From NCBI RefSeq assembly GCF_027925305.1, contig NZ_BSDR01000001.1, positions 2,817,001-2,881,000 of the forward strand: DNA of 64,000 nt. Direction: 5' to 3'. The translations under genes and the position numbers were made by a program. Numbering within the stretch: the stretch's first letter is position 1; the number at the start of each line of letters is the position of its first letter. The DNA comes from Desulforhabdus amnigena (lineage in GTDB: Bacteria; Desulfobacterota; Syntrophobacteria; Syntrophobacterales; Syntrophobacteraceae). Shown piece by piece: positions 9,537 to 17,539 of this stretch. The notes beneath the pieces are model-generated. The model was not told where the DNA came from. It saw only the letters and a list, made by a program, of their open reading frames with translations, and searched no databases.

Positions 9537-9881
9537 TCAGCCCGTCACAACCTGACTTCCCCCTTGAACCACCGTCAAGATACCACCCATGAGCGCCAGA
9601 GCCATGAAGATGGCCACCAGGGTGCCGCCGAACACCACTCCCAGGAGCGCCGAGGCGATGAGCAGGCAGCCCGGGATCCGGCCTTTGGCTCCCATGGCGA
9701 CTGCTCCGAACACAACCACCAGGAAGGAAAACAGGACTCCACCCCAGCCAAGCCCGACCACGGTTGTGGCTCCTTCCGCCTGAAATGCCCCTCCCACTCC
9801 TCCTACAAACAGCGTCACACCCGCCGCCATAATGCCGAATATGCCCGCCACCATCGCCACGATTCCTCCTGCCTTCTTCAT
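9537..9881 (-). CDS. Small membrane protein, 114 aa (DUF4064-like)
   Basis: The protein is almost wholly hydrophobic and Gly/Val-rich, with four likely membrane segments: about 5-27, 40-62, 70-85 and 87-107. The start has a GGAG site seven bases ahead. It follows the 204-aa gene at 9934-10548 on the same strand with a 52-base gap, so the two may form one transcript. The layout resembles DUF4064-type membrane proteins, but that is weak evidence. No catalytic motif is visible and the function is unknown. Confidence 0.65.
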   Translation of the reverse strand: MKKAGGIVAMVAGIFGIMAAGVTLFVGGVGGAFQAEGATTVVGLGWGGVLFSFLVVVFGAVAMGAKGRIPGCLLIASALLGVVFGGTLVAIFMALALMGGILTVVQGGSQVVTG

Positions 9882-9933
9882 GTTGTCTCCTTCATCCTGG
9901 ATTTGTTTTGAGTCGAAAGAAGTTCATTCACAT

Positions 9934-10548
9934 TCATTCCACCTTCACGTATCCACTTCGCCAGAATCCCCAGTCCTGTATTTTCTTGAGCCGGCCCTGG
10001 AACGTCAGCGCTGAGCCGGCATCAAACCGAAGGACGAACTCCTTTTGCTCCGGGGGATAGAAGAGTACGGCGCGATCCCCGCCTGGAAGCTCAACGGTGA
10101 CCTCATAGGCAGTATCCTTTATTTCCGAAAACACCCCGGTTTTGCTCACTTCCGTAACAATGCCTTCCCCCTGGACCCAGTATGCCCACTGATGTTTCAG
10201 GTTCCACTCTTCCTGCTGCAGATCGGTGAGTGGCTCAAAGGCCGAGATCAAAGAAAACAGGGCCAGGTACTCTCTGGATGCCGGCTGCTCCTCCGTGGAT
10301 GCAGCCACCCTGGATGGTCCCCGCTCCGATGCTGCACTCAGGGAAACCTTTTCGGGACTGGAGCCGTCCACTTTCTCGGGTACGGCACTGACAGCGATGA
10401 TGAGCGAGAACACCGCAAGTCCGAGATAGATGCCAAGAGCTCTGCCGCGCGTCGGTTGGCGCAGCCATTTTGGATTCAAGGCCCCGGCGAAAGCCGTGAA
10501 CAGGAAAATGAGAGTGGTTAATACAGCCACTGCCGATATCTCTTTCAT
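9934..10548 (-). CDS. Membrane-anchored hypothetical protein, 204 aa
   Basis: Two hydrophobic segments open the protein (about 5-23 and 38-55, GIYLGLAVFSLIIAVSAVP). A Ser/Glu-rich linker follows, then a soluble C-terminal domain from about residue 115 that is rich in beta-strand-like stretches (QGEGIVTEVSKTGVF, YEVTVELPGGDRAVLF, ALTFQGRLKKIQDWGFW). The tail looks OB-fold-like, which is a guess from strand pattern. An AGGA site precedes the ATG. It is upstream of the small membrane protein at 9537-9881 and may work with it at the membrane. I do not recognise a named family. Confidence 0.65.
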   Translation of the reverse strand: MKEISAVAVLTTLIFLFTAFAGALNPKWLRQPTRGRALGIYLGLAVFSLIIAVSAVPEKVDGSSPEKVSLSAASERGPSRVAASTEEQPASREYLALFSLISAFEPLTDLQQEEWNLKHQWAYWVQGEGIVTEVSKTGVFSEIKDTAYEVTVELPGGDRAVLFYPPEQKEFVLRFDAGSALTFQGRLKKIQDWGFWRSGYVKVE

Positions 10549-10755
10549 TTTTCTTCATCCTTTCCGGTAAACCATCTGGCACTTCCGTCACCTTTGCAGG
10601 AGATCGTATCAGCGGGGGGTGAGAGCATCCTGGGACTTACCATCACCCCTCTGAAAAAATTTCTTTCTGATCTTTCAGGGAAGAGCGGGAAGTTGGCGAT
10701 ATAGTCGCTATCAGCCGAATACATCAGGAGTTATTCAAAATCAGTTCCGGAAGTT

Positions 10756-10812
10756 GCGTTTCATTTCATTCAACGCAACCTACAGTAGGCCGCGTTGAAT
10801 GAAATGAAACGC
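10756..10812. repeat. 57-bp nearly perfect palindrome
   Basis: Arms of 21 bases (10756-10776 and 10792-10812, GCGTTTCATTTCATTC...) are exact complements. The 15-base centre itself contains CCTACAGTAGG, a nested hairpin. The 512 bases between 10548 and 11061 hold no gene I can support. This resembles mobile REP/MITE-type palindromes; the spacing from genes argues against a plain terminator. Confidence 0.7.
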
Positions 10813-10858
10813 GACACAGAGATCAGAAGAAACCCAACAATTTTCATCTTGAAAAACC

Positions 10859-10945
10859 TACACCCCCCTACCCCCCTCAAGGGGGGAATTTTTAGGATAA
10901 AATCCCCCTTTGAAGGGGGATCAAGTGAAGGGGGATCAAGGGGAA
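10859..10945. repeat. C-rich dispersed repeat (CCCCTCAAGGGGGG type)
   Basis: The segment contains CCCCCTCAAGGGGGGAA followed by several short copies of the AAGGGGGATC type in both orientations. The same core occurs at 13238-13324 and, as a relative, at 43575-43625. It lies in a gene-free stretch and can fold on itself. Confidence 0.6.
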
Positions 10946-11060
10946 TGTCGGAAATGCCAACATCATGAGAGACATCCAAAATGAGAATTGCTGGAAAAAA
11001 CCGAGAAAACCGTACAAAATACTGTAAACGATTGAAACCACTCTCATCTCTCATCAGGAG

Positions 11061-11354
11061 TCAAGGTTGCAGCCGCTTCACAGTTGAATTGCAACCGGGC
11101 ATGACAGGCAGATAACCGCTGCATTCGCCGGTCTTGCGGCCGTTCTTGTCATAGAAGGTGGTCTTTCCGTTTTTCATTTTGGCCGATCCCGTCTTGAAGC
11201 CGTTCTTATCGCGATAGATGATGGAGCCATCGTCCGTGATCGTCGCCGACCCGGTTTTGAATCCATTCCTGTCCCTGCATATGATGGCCTGGTCGCAGTA
11301 GGAAACCCGCGGCGCCAGCAAGAGCAAAAGGATCAAAGCAACAATGATTTTCAT
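11061..11354 (-). CDS. Secreted tandem-repeat protein, 97 aa
   Basis: A signal peptide is clear (MKIIVALILLLLLAPRVSYC, cleavage or lipid attachment near Cys20). The mature part has three copies of a roughly 20-residue unit with the pattern hRDxNGFKTGSA: CRDRNGFKTGSATITDDG, YRDKNGFKTGSAKMKNG and YDKNGRKTGECSG. Such short beta-hairpin repeats recall MORN or YwqK-type repeats. A GGGAGG site precedes the start. The gene follows the ATPase remnant on the same strand, as its decayed twin (5234-5345) follows the intact ATPase, so the pairing was ancestral. The function is unknown; export to the periplasm is inferred from the signal. Confidence 0.75.
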   Translation of the reverse strand: MKIIVALILLLLLAPRVSYCDQAIICRDRNGFKTGSATITDDGSIIYRDKNGFKTGSAKMKNGKTTFYDKNGRKTGECSGYLPVMPGCNSTVKRLQP

Positions 11355-11374
11355 CTTCTTTCCTCCCTTTTCGG

Positions 11375-11810
11375 AAGCCGACCAGCTTCCTTCCCGTATG
11401 AAATTTCTTCAGTCTCACTTCATCAATTCATCAACCAGAGATTCCACGAGCATGGCGTGGCTGAGTTCGGTCCTTGGGAAAAAGGCGAACCTGTCCCGGA
11501 CCGCCTTGAAGCCACCCGGGCAAAGATCCGTTATACGGCGAAGGGCTTGCGCCCCATCCTCCGGCAGTAGGCCGGAAGTGAGTGGTCCGAGCAGCGCTCA
11601 TAGAACAGGATAATGGCGGCCCTGCCGAGATAGCGTCTCGCCTTGTTCCGCCGTAGTATGTTTTGCCAAAGTTGGATGAGCTGACGCCTGCTGAAAGGCC
11701 TGAACTGGGTGACACTGCAAATGGGCGGCACATTGCTTCACCACGAATCGTTCGTCAGCATCCAGGCTGGAGCCGAACGCCGGCCCCCAATGCATCCTCC
11801 TGTGTCTCAT
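11375..11810 (-). pseudogene. Collapsed remnant of the double-AAA+ ATPase (copy B)
   Basis: The minus strand keeps pieces of the 734-aa ATPase in the right order. They are the N-terminus (MRHRRMHWGPAFGSSLDADERFVVKQCA, cf. residues 1-30 of copy A), a middle scrap (RRQLIQLWQNILRRN, cf. GRRSRVQLWENVLKRY) and, after a frame change, the C-terminus (GFKAVRDRFAFFPRTELSHAMLVE). About 1.8 kb of coding sequence, including both Walker motifs, is gone, and the old stop codon has mutated. It is divergent from the intact regulator at 11902, just as the intact ATPase is from its regulator. Confidence 0.8.
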
Positions 11811-11857
11811 GATCTTCCTCCTTTCGTTTCAAGATGAGGCATGATAGCATGCAAACA

Positions 11858-11872
11858 TTCCATATCGCGGAA
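11858..11872. promoter_or_regulatory. Candidate operator TTCC-N7-GGAA (copy B)
   Basis: TTCCATATCGCGGAA differs from the copy-A element by one base. It again lies between the ATPase (remnant) and the WYL regulator, 30 bases from the regulator start. The partner block GCATGATAGCATG is at 11839-11851. With the ATPase dead, the remaining target would be the regulator itself or the copy-A promoter. Confidence 0.5.
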
Positions 11873-11901
11873 CGGTACATCTTTTTCCAAGGAGGGTCCC
11901 C

Positions 11902-12915
11902 ATGCCTGAAAAAATCGATATTTACAGGAGTTACGGCCAAAAACTCATCAGCCTCTTTGCAAAGCTCTTGTTTTCGGGGGAGAGCTACTCCCTGACCGAG
12001 CTCTCAAAGCTTTTCTCCTGTTCTAAGCAGACGATCCTGCGGCTGATAGACGACATGCGGAAATCTTACGGCGTGGAGGTAGAAGAAGTCATGAACGGCA
12101 ACCGGAAGCACTTTCGGATCAGACGGCCGGGCGGAGCACCTCCCCCCCTGAGCATGACGGACATGGAGATGAGCACCCTTTTCATGTGCCGGGCATTTGC
12201 CGAGCACCTGCTGGGCCGGAGCCTCTTTGAAGAGAGCACCCGTGCCCTGGTAAAAAGCCAGGCTCTGCTTCCCGGGGAGAAAGCCGCCTCATTGGATCAT
12301 TTTGCATCCTTCAAGCCCGGCAGCATCGACTACACGCCCCATCAGGCCTCCATGCGCACGCTCATCGAGGCCATGGAGAAGAAAAGGATCTGCAAAATCA
12401 CGTATAAATCGACGATGGCTGCGTCCCCCAAAACGTTTTACATCAAACCCCTCAAGATCTTTTCCCACCGGGATACCATCTACCTGCACGCCCGGCTGGC
12501 CAGAAAACCATCCAGCCCTTACACCAAGCCAGATTACGATCCCTTGCTGGCGATTCACCGCATCGTGGAAGTCGAGCCAACCGACAGGCAGTTCGAATAT
12601 CCCAACGATTACGATTTCGAAGAGGTCTTCAACAAAAACTTCGGCATCATCAAGGATGATGCATTTGAAGTCGAGGTGGAATTCAGGGGCTTCGCCGCGC
12701 GCTACGTTGCGGAGAGGATGTGGAGCCCCAACCAGCAGATCAGGCCTGTCGACGATGAAAAGATCGTCCTGACCTTTGACGCCACCTCGGTGCCGGAGGT
12801 CATCTCCTGGCTGCTTTCTTTCGGCGAGGAGGCAAGACTGATGAGGCCGGATTGGCTTGTGGAGAAGGTAAAGGAGAAAATAGAAATGCTTTCAGGCGCT
12901 TATTTTAGTTCTTGA
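11902..12915 (+). CDS. WYL-domain transcriptional regulator (copy B), 337 aa
   Basis: This is a full-length paralogue of the regulator at 7666-8661. It has the same HTH (SLTELSKLFSCSKQTILRLIDDM), a WYL region with IYLHARLARKPS, and the same C-terminal motif EEVFNKNFGIIKDDAFEVEVEF. An AAGGAGG site lies ahead of the ATG. It has no broken codons although its divergent ATPase is destroyed, so selection appears to have kept it, perhaps for cross-regulation of copy A (inference). The effector is unknown. Confidence 0.85.
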   Translation: MPEKIDIYRSYGQKLISLFAKLLFSGESYSLTELSKLFSCSKQTILRLIDDMRKSYGVEVEEVMNGNRKHFRIRRPGGAPPPLSMTDMEMSTLFMCRAFAEHLLGRSLFEESTRALVKSQALLPGEKAASLDHFASFKPGSIDYTPHQASMRTLIEAMEKKRICKITYKSTMAASPKTFYIKPLKIFSHRDTIYLHARLARKPSSPYTKPDYDPLLAIHRIVEVEPTDRQFEYPNDYDFEEVFNKNFGIIKDDAFEVEVEFRGFAARYVAERMWSPNQQIRPVDDEKIVLTFDATSVPEVISWLLSFGEEARLMRPDWLVEKVKEKIEMLSGAYFSS

Positions 12916-13077
12916 GGGGTTTCATTGCAATTTATATAAAAAAAGGCTCACGGTTCATGCAAAATCCGAAAATCAACGGGTGGAAATCCAGGCTTGGAGT
13001 CCACCGGAACGATATGAATCATTTTGGTGATCCAATATGGGTAGCGCCGTCTTCCATGGCGGCGCATGAACATGATA

Positions 13078-13212
13078 TTAGGGAGTGAGTCGCTCTTGAA
13101 ATCCCCATTTACCACGGAGGCACAAAGATCGCAGAGAAATTCCATAAGAATTCCAGAATCTTCTCCGTGCCCTCCGTGCCTCCGTGGTGAATAAAGGGAT
13201 ATTGGAATCTGT
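13078..13212. repeat. Dispersed repeat with CCACGGAGGCAC inverted arms (copy 1 of 3)
   Basis: The stretch reads GTGAGTCGCTCTTGAAATCC, then ACCACGGAGGCAC, and ends with the complement GTGCCTCCGTGGT and a GGGATATTGGAATCTGTCA tail. Near-identical copies lie at 55976-56110 and, more diverged, at 43450-43562. The arms can pair into a long hairpin. Together with the element at 13224-13369 it fills the 550-base gap between 12915 and 13469, where I see no gene. Confidence 0.7.
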
Positions 13213-13223
13213 CAACTCCCTTG

Positions 13224-13369
13224 GAGGCTGTCTTAAAATTCCCCCCTTGAGGGGGGGGGCTTGGGGGGTGTTTTTCCGGTTCACCAAATCTTGACACCCC
13301 CCAGGCCCCCCTCAAGGGGGGAATCGAAGCAGGTTCGGCTCCCAGGCAGAGGAATTTTCAGACAGCCTC
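13224..13369. repeat. Composite inverted repeat with G/C-tract arms
   Basis: Outer arms GAGGCTGTCT (13224-13233) and AGACAGCCTC (13360-13369) enclose inner arms of about 31 bases, ATTCCCCCCTTGAGGGGGG... (13238-13271) and its near-complement (13294-13324). This looks like a small non-autonomous element or a recombination hot spot. A relative of its core lies at 10859. Confidence 0.65.
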
Positions 13370-13468
13370 TTAGAGTTTTCTGGATATTCCGTTATGTGAA
13401 ACGAACCGGATTTTCGAATTGGGGCAAATTACAAATGAGTACCCACCAAAACATATGAGAGCAAAGTC

Positions 13469-15343
13469 ATGCCAAAGAAAAAGAAGAAACTGCGAATTGC
13501 CATAGCAGCCTGGGAAATTGGGCGGGTCGAATCGGGACTGGGAGTCAAAATGGGCGGCCTTGGGGTCATCATAGAAGAACTGCCCCCGGCATTGGTAAAG
13601 GCCGCCGCCAGGCAGGGAATCGACCTGGAAATCGAAATCCTCTCTCCCTGCTTTGCCCATTACGACAAGAAGCTGTTGGAAAAATCCCATCCACCTGTGC
13701 CGGTTTCAATTCTGGGAACAACCTTCGACTTCGATATCTACACCCATGTCTTCCCGGATGGGCAGAAAGTTGTCTATTTCTGGGATGACTGGCAGCTGGG
13801 TTGGACCAACTCAACCGCCATCTACCCCGACGATCCGCAGATGGCCCTGCGCCTTTATGCATCCGTAAGCCAGGCCATGGCGGGTTACATCCGGAGGGAA
13901 AAATTCGATACCATACACCTGCATGATTATCACGTGGGGCTGATTCCCTTTTACCTCGGAGATGAATACTTGCGGGATGTTCCCTTTCATTTCACCATAC
14001 ACAACGCCACCTATCAGGGCATCATTCCCCTCGTGGGAGGAGGCTACGCATCACTGGACCGGATCAATCTTCCCGGTGAAAAGCTTTTTCACAAGTATTT
14101 CGACTTCTTCGACAACCTCAACCTCATGAAGGCCTGCATGCTGAAAGTGCATCAGGCAGGAGGCAGGATCACTACGGTGAGCGGAGATGCGGCCGGCACA
14201 TGGGGATACGCCGCCGAACTGCGGCAAAACCACACCGATCTCTGGAAAAAGGCTTATTCACAAAAGGGAAGCCCTCCGGGAGAAGTGTTTGTCCCCAATC
14301 GTCATCTCGATCTTTTCGAAAAAATTCCCATCGCCGGCATCACCAACGGCATGAGCGACAGGAACCGTTCCGACTCTCTTCCAGAATTGAAGGCTGAATA
14401 TTTGCGGGCGGTACAGTCAAAACGTGGTCCGGAGAACCCAATTTTCAGGAATGCCGTTACCCAAAAGGAAATGCTGGCGCGCGACCACCACTTTGATCCG
14501 GGCAGCCTGGATGTAAAAGCCGAACTGAAGCGGCTGCTCCACCTCGAAGCATTCGGCTGTGAACCGTCTGGCGATCCGATCCTCCTTACGGCCGTGGGCC
14601 GCCTGGTGGAGCAGAAACACCTGGGCCTCGTGGCCACCATCGTTGAACGGACTCTGGCTTATGACGACCAGGCCAAATTTGTGGTTCTCGCATCGGCCAC
14701 CCCGGGAGATCCCAAGGGGCTGGCGGATGAATCCGAGTTCATGCGTCTGGCGGCATGGTACCCGGACCGGGTCTATTTCAACAACAGCTTCAATGGCCCC
14801 CTCTCCAAGCTCATTCTGGCAGGCGGCGATTTCTGTCTCATTCCGTCCCGCTTTGAACCCTGCGGGCTGGTGGATTATGAAGCAAGTCTTGTCGGCAATA
14901 TTGTCATAGCAAGGGCCACGGGCGGCTTGACCAAAGTGAAACATTGCGGCTATCTGTACGAATGGCTTGACATATCCGATCCAATGGGAGAAGCCATCGC
15001 CTTCTTCGGCGAGATCAAAACCGCCATGGACAATTACCGGAATCATCCCGCATGGCACAGGGAACTCATCACTAGGGCCATGACCATTGACTACAGTTGG
15101 GACAGTTCCGCCGCTCAGTATATAAACATGTACCGGTACGGATTTCTCTTCAAAGACTGGCGGGCACAACGACTGGAGTTCATCGATAGATTCATCGAAT
15201 CCCTCAAAGAGGGAAAGGATCTCTTTGCCGAGTTTTTCGCTCCAGGGCACAAGGAATATGCGGATACATTTGACTGGGAACTGAGAATCGCCCTGGATGC
15301 CGCCAAAGCCCCCAAAGACCGGCCCCATGGGAAAGTCCCGTAG
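13469..15343 (+). CDS. Glycogen/starch synthase-like GT5 glycosyltransferase, 624 aa
   Basis: The protein has the GT-B layout of glycogen synthases. The N-terminal donor loop is VKMGGLGVIIEELPPAL in place of the usual KTGGL. Other family features are the TIHLHDYHVGLIPFYL and FHFTIHNATYQG motifs, a C-terminal VGRLVEQKHLGL nucleotide-binding stretch, and SRFEPCGLVDYEASL with the two conserved Glu. At 624 residues it is longer than typical GlgA (about 480); it has an insert near 270-340 and an extra C-terminal tail after 560. It probably extends an alpha-glucan in the cytoplasm, but donor and acceptor may differ from those of the GlgA at 50761. It converges on yihY. Confidence 0.8.
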   Translation: MPKKKKKLRIAIAAWEIGRVESGLGVKMGGLGVIIEELPPALVKAAARQGIDLEIEILSPCFAHYDKKLLEKSHPPVPVSILGTTFDFDIYTHVFPDGQKVVYFWDDWQLGWTNSTAIYPDDPQMALRLYASVSQAMAGYIRREKFDTIHLHDYHVGLIPFYLGDEYLRDVPFHFTIHNATYQGIIPLVGGGYASLDRINLPGEKLFHKYFDFFDNLNLMKACMLKVHQAGGRITTVSGDAAGTWGYAAELRQNHTDLWKKAYSQKGSPPGEVFVPNRHLDLFEKIPIAGITNGMSDRNRSDSLPELKAEYLRAVQSKRGPENPIFRNAVTQKEMLARDHHFDPGSLDVKAELKRLLHLEAFGCEPSGDPILLTAVGRLVEQKHLGLVATIVERTLAYDDQAKFVVLASATPGDPKGLADESEFMRLAAWYPDRVYFNNSFNGPLSKLILAGGDFCLIPSRFEPCGLVDYEASLVGNIVIARATGGLTKVKHCGYLYEWLDISDPMGEAIAFFGEIKTAMDNYRNHPAWHRELITRAMTIDYSWDSSAAQYINMYRYGFLFKDWRAQRLEFIDRFIESLKEGKDLFAEFFAPGHKEYADTFDWELRIALDAAKAPKDRPHGKVP

Positions 15344-15401
15344 AAAATGGATTGAACCAAACACCTTGGCTGGAAGCTTCGCCGCCTGAGAAATAATGCC
15401 T

Positions 15402-16754
15402 TCAAGCATAGATATTCTTTAGAAGAACGTTTGCCGGAGATGACGCCAGGGGTTCCAGCAGCTGCTCTGTCAAGCGGCACAATTCGGAATAGCCCTCGGT
15501 GCCGACGACGGGGAGATCTTCGAAACCGAGTTCATCCAGGCGGGAAATGACGAAGGTGATGGTCAGTCTGGCGGGATCGACCGCCGGTTGGTAGCGATGT
15601 TCTTCTTCGGTGCCCCATCCCACCAGGGATAACACTCCGCAGTCAACGAGTTTATTCAGGAGCCCTTCCACCACGGGAACGGGTATTTTCAGCCGGGTGG
15701 CGATCTCTTTGGCCGCCAATGCACCCTCCGCAGAACAGAAACGCTTCACCACAAGGACCGATACGAGAAGAGCGAGGAGCCTTTCAAACCTCGGGCTCAG
15801 GGGACCGGCTCGCCATTGGTGCTGAAAGCGGTCGACGTGCTGAGCGGCAAAGGAGAGGCGGGCCCCCACGAGGACGATGAGCCAACTGACCTGCAGCCAG
15901 ACCAGAAACAGGGGCAGGGCGGCGAAGCTGCCGTAGATGGCGTTGTACTTGGCCACGCCGATCTGGAACTCGATATAGAGCTGCTGAAAGAGCTGGAAAG
16001 CCGTTCCTGCAACGACTCCGGCAAGGATGGCCGGGACGGGCTTAACCTGCGTGTTGGGAATGGCGGCGTAAATGAGGGTGAAGAGGACCCAAAGCGCCGT
16101 AACCGGCAGGAAGTTGAGAGCCAGGAAGATAGCCGGACTCACGGTTTCCAGCATCTTGACCCGGCTCACGAGGGATTGGGCCCCACTGGTGATCATGACC
16201 GTGGCGGCGCTCGATATGGTACCCAGTATGGCGCACAGGAGAGAGAGAGACAGGTAGTCGGTAGCTTTTCGCAAAAGGGGCCTCTCTTTGTCGATCTCCC
16301 AGATTTCATTGAAGCTCTTTTCGATGCTCCCGAAGATCTGTATGACCGACCAGAAAAGGACGATTACCCCTACCCCAGCGATGACGCTTCCCTGGGTGCT
16401 TTGCAAAAGGTTGCGGGCAAACCCGATCATCAGAGTGAAGACTTCCTCCTGGCCATGGACCCTTGTCAGGAGTGCTCTTTCCATTACTTTTTCCAGACCG
16501 AATCCTTTAGCCACCCCGAAAATCATGGCCAGTAGCGGGACAATGGAAAGAAGCGAGTAGAAGGTGAGGCTTGCGGCGCGGAGGTGGATACTTTCCTTGA
16601 ACAGTCCCTGCAGGGTCAAGTTCAGGATTTTCAATCCCTCGATGAAGATCCTTTTGAAGAAGGGCAAATTCCCGGTTTCCATTCGCCAAATCCCCGTGGT
16701 CCAGAACTCCAGCCCCTCCTTGAATTTTGAATGCAAAGGAAAACGACTCCTCAT
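15402..16754 (-). CDS. YihY/BrkB-family inner-membrane protein with C-terminal winged-helix-like domain
   Basis: Family landmarks are LRAASLTFYSLLSIVPLLAM, FWSVIQIFGSIEKSFNEIWE, NFLPVTALWVLFTLIYAAIP and YGSFAALPLFLVWLQVSWL. About six membrane helices span residues 45-300. The last 130 residues (AKEIATRLKIPVPVVEGLLNKL) look like a soluble winged helix, a fusion seen in other YihY proteins. The start at 16754 has AGGAGA seven bases ahead; an ATG at 16769 is also in frame. The family was once called ribonuclease BN but is not that nuclease; its role is not settled. It converges with the GT5 gene with a 58-base gap. Confidence 0.85.
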   Translation of the reverse strand: MRSRFPLHSKFKEGLEFWTTGIWRMETGNLPFFKRIFIEGLKILNLTLQGLFKESIHLRAASLTFYSLLSIVPLLAMIFGVAKGFGLEKVMERALLTRVHGQEEVFTLMIGFARNLLQSTQGSVIAGVGVIVLFWSVIQIFGSIEKSFNEIWEIDKERPLLRKATDYLSLSLLCAILGTISSAATVMITSGAQSLVSRVKMLETVSPAIFLALNFLPVTALWVLFTLIYAAIPNTQVKPVPAILAGVVAGTAFQLFQQLYIEFQIGVAKYNAIYGSFAALPLFLVWLQVSWLIVLVGARLSFAAQHVDRFQHQWRAGPLSPRFERLLALLVSVLVVKRFCSAEGALAAKEIATRLKIPVPVVEGLLNKLVDCGVLSLVGWGTEEEHRYQPAVDPARLTITFVISRLDELGFEDLPVVGTEGYSELCRLTEQLLEPLASSPANVLLKNIYA

Positions 16755-16943
16755 ACGCAGTCTCCTCATCCCTCAGGCGGATCGACGAATTACGGCTCAT
16801 GCCGTGGTTGTCCAAATCTTTCTTCCGTCTTCATACGGTAAATGCGGAAGGACTCATCGCGTTCAATCATGTGGTCGAAGCACACGATCCATTCATCCCT
16901 CTTATTACAGCTCCACATTGAAAGGTGAACAAAATGCACTTGC

Positions 16944-17014
16944 CGTCACTCCGACGAAAGCCGGGATCCAGAAAAGCTCAATTGACCTGGATTCCGACTT
17001 TCGTCGCAATGACG
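16944..17014. repeat. Dispersed inverted repeat (CGTCACTCCGACGAAAGC type)
   Basis: CGTCACTCCGACGAAAGCC at the left and GACTTTCGTCGCAATGACG at the right form imperfect arms around GGATCCAG/CTGGATTC. This is the widespread CATTCCGGCGAAAGCCGG family of mobile palindromes. It lies between yihY and a stretch of decayed coding sequence. Confidence 0.6.
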
Positions 17015-17039
17015 ATAGATAGCCTCCACCGATTTTGTA

Positions 17040-17539
17040 CACTTGTTTGTATGGGGCTGCACTTATAGAAGCGCTTGTTGATCATTTTCCCGTTGAGGAC
17101 GAGCACGACGTTCTTGTAGCTCCGAGCGGCAATCGCATCGTCGACCCGTTCAACAATGGTCGAGACAGGCAACAGCTTATTCAACAGATAATCACGATTT
17201 CAGAACATGAAAGTGCCCTTCCGCCGGTATTCCGGCTGGTAGAAGGCGAAGCCGGATTCGCGGATATAGACTGGAATCCGGTAGCGCTGGCCGGCGGGAT
17301 GAGCGTTTTCGGCATAACGATGGATATGGGTATTTTGACGTCCACCGCCGTGCTCCTGGTCGCTGTAGCCGGGTGGATCTATCCCAGGATAGCAATCTGA
17401 ACCGGGCCGGGAACCCATTTCTTTCCGGGCCTGTTATCACCGCCATCCTTCTCAAATAGTCCCAGGCAAACTCCCATTCCTCATCCGTCGGCTTTATCTC
17501 TCTGACGCACTCGTGTCTGTCCGCACCTGGCGAGCTCAA
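17040..17539 (-). pseudogene. Unrecognised decayed coding stretch behind the amidohydrolase
   Basis: Three minus-strand frames look protein-like in turn but none is long: VREIKPTDEEWEFAWDYLRR (from a TTG overlapping the amidohydrolase stop), then RYRIPVYIRESGFAFYQPEY, then NKLLPVSTIVERVDDAIAAR. The order fits one gene with at least two frameshifts. I do not recognise the family. It could instead be chance coding-like sequence, so confidence is low. Confidence 0.3.

Noticed and set aside
10756-13369. CRISPR array in the repeat-rich gaps
   Set aside because: The repeats are inverted or dispersed, without regular spacers, and no cas genes are nearby.
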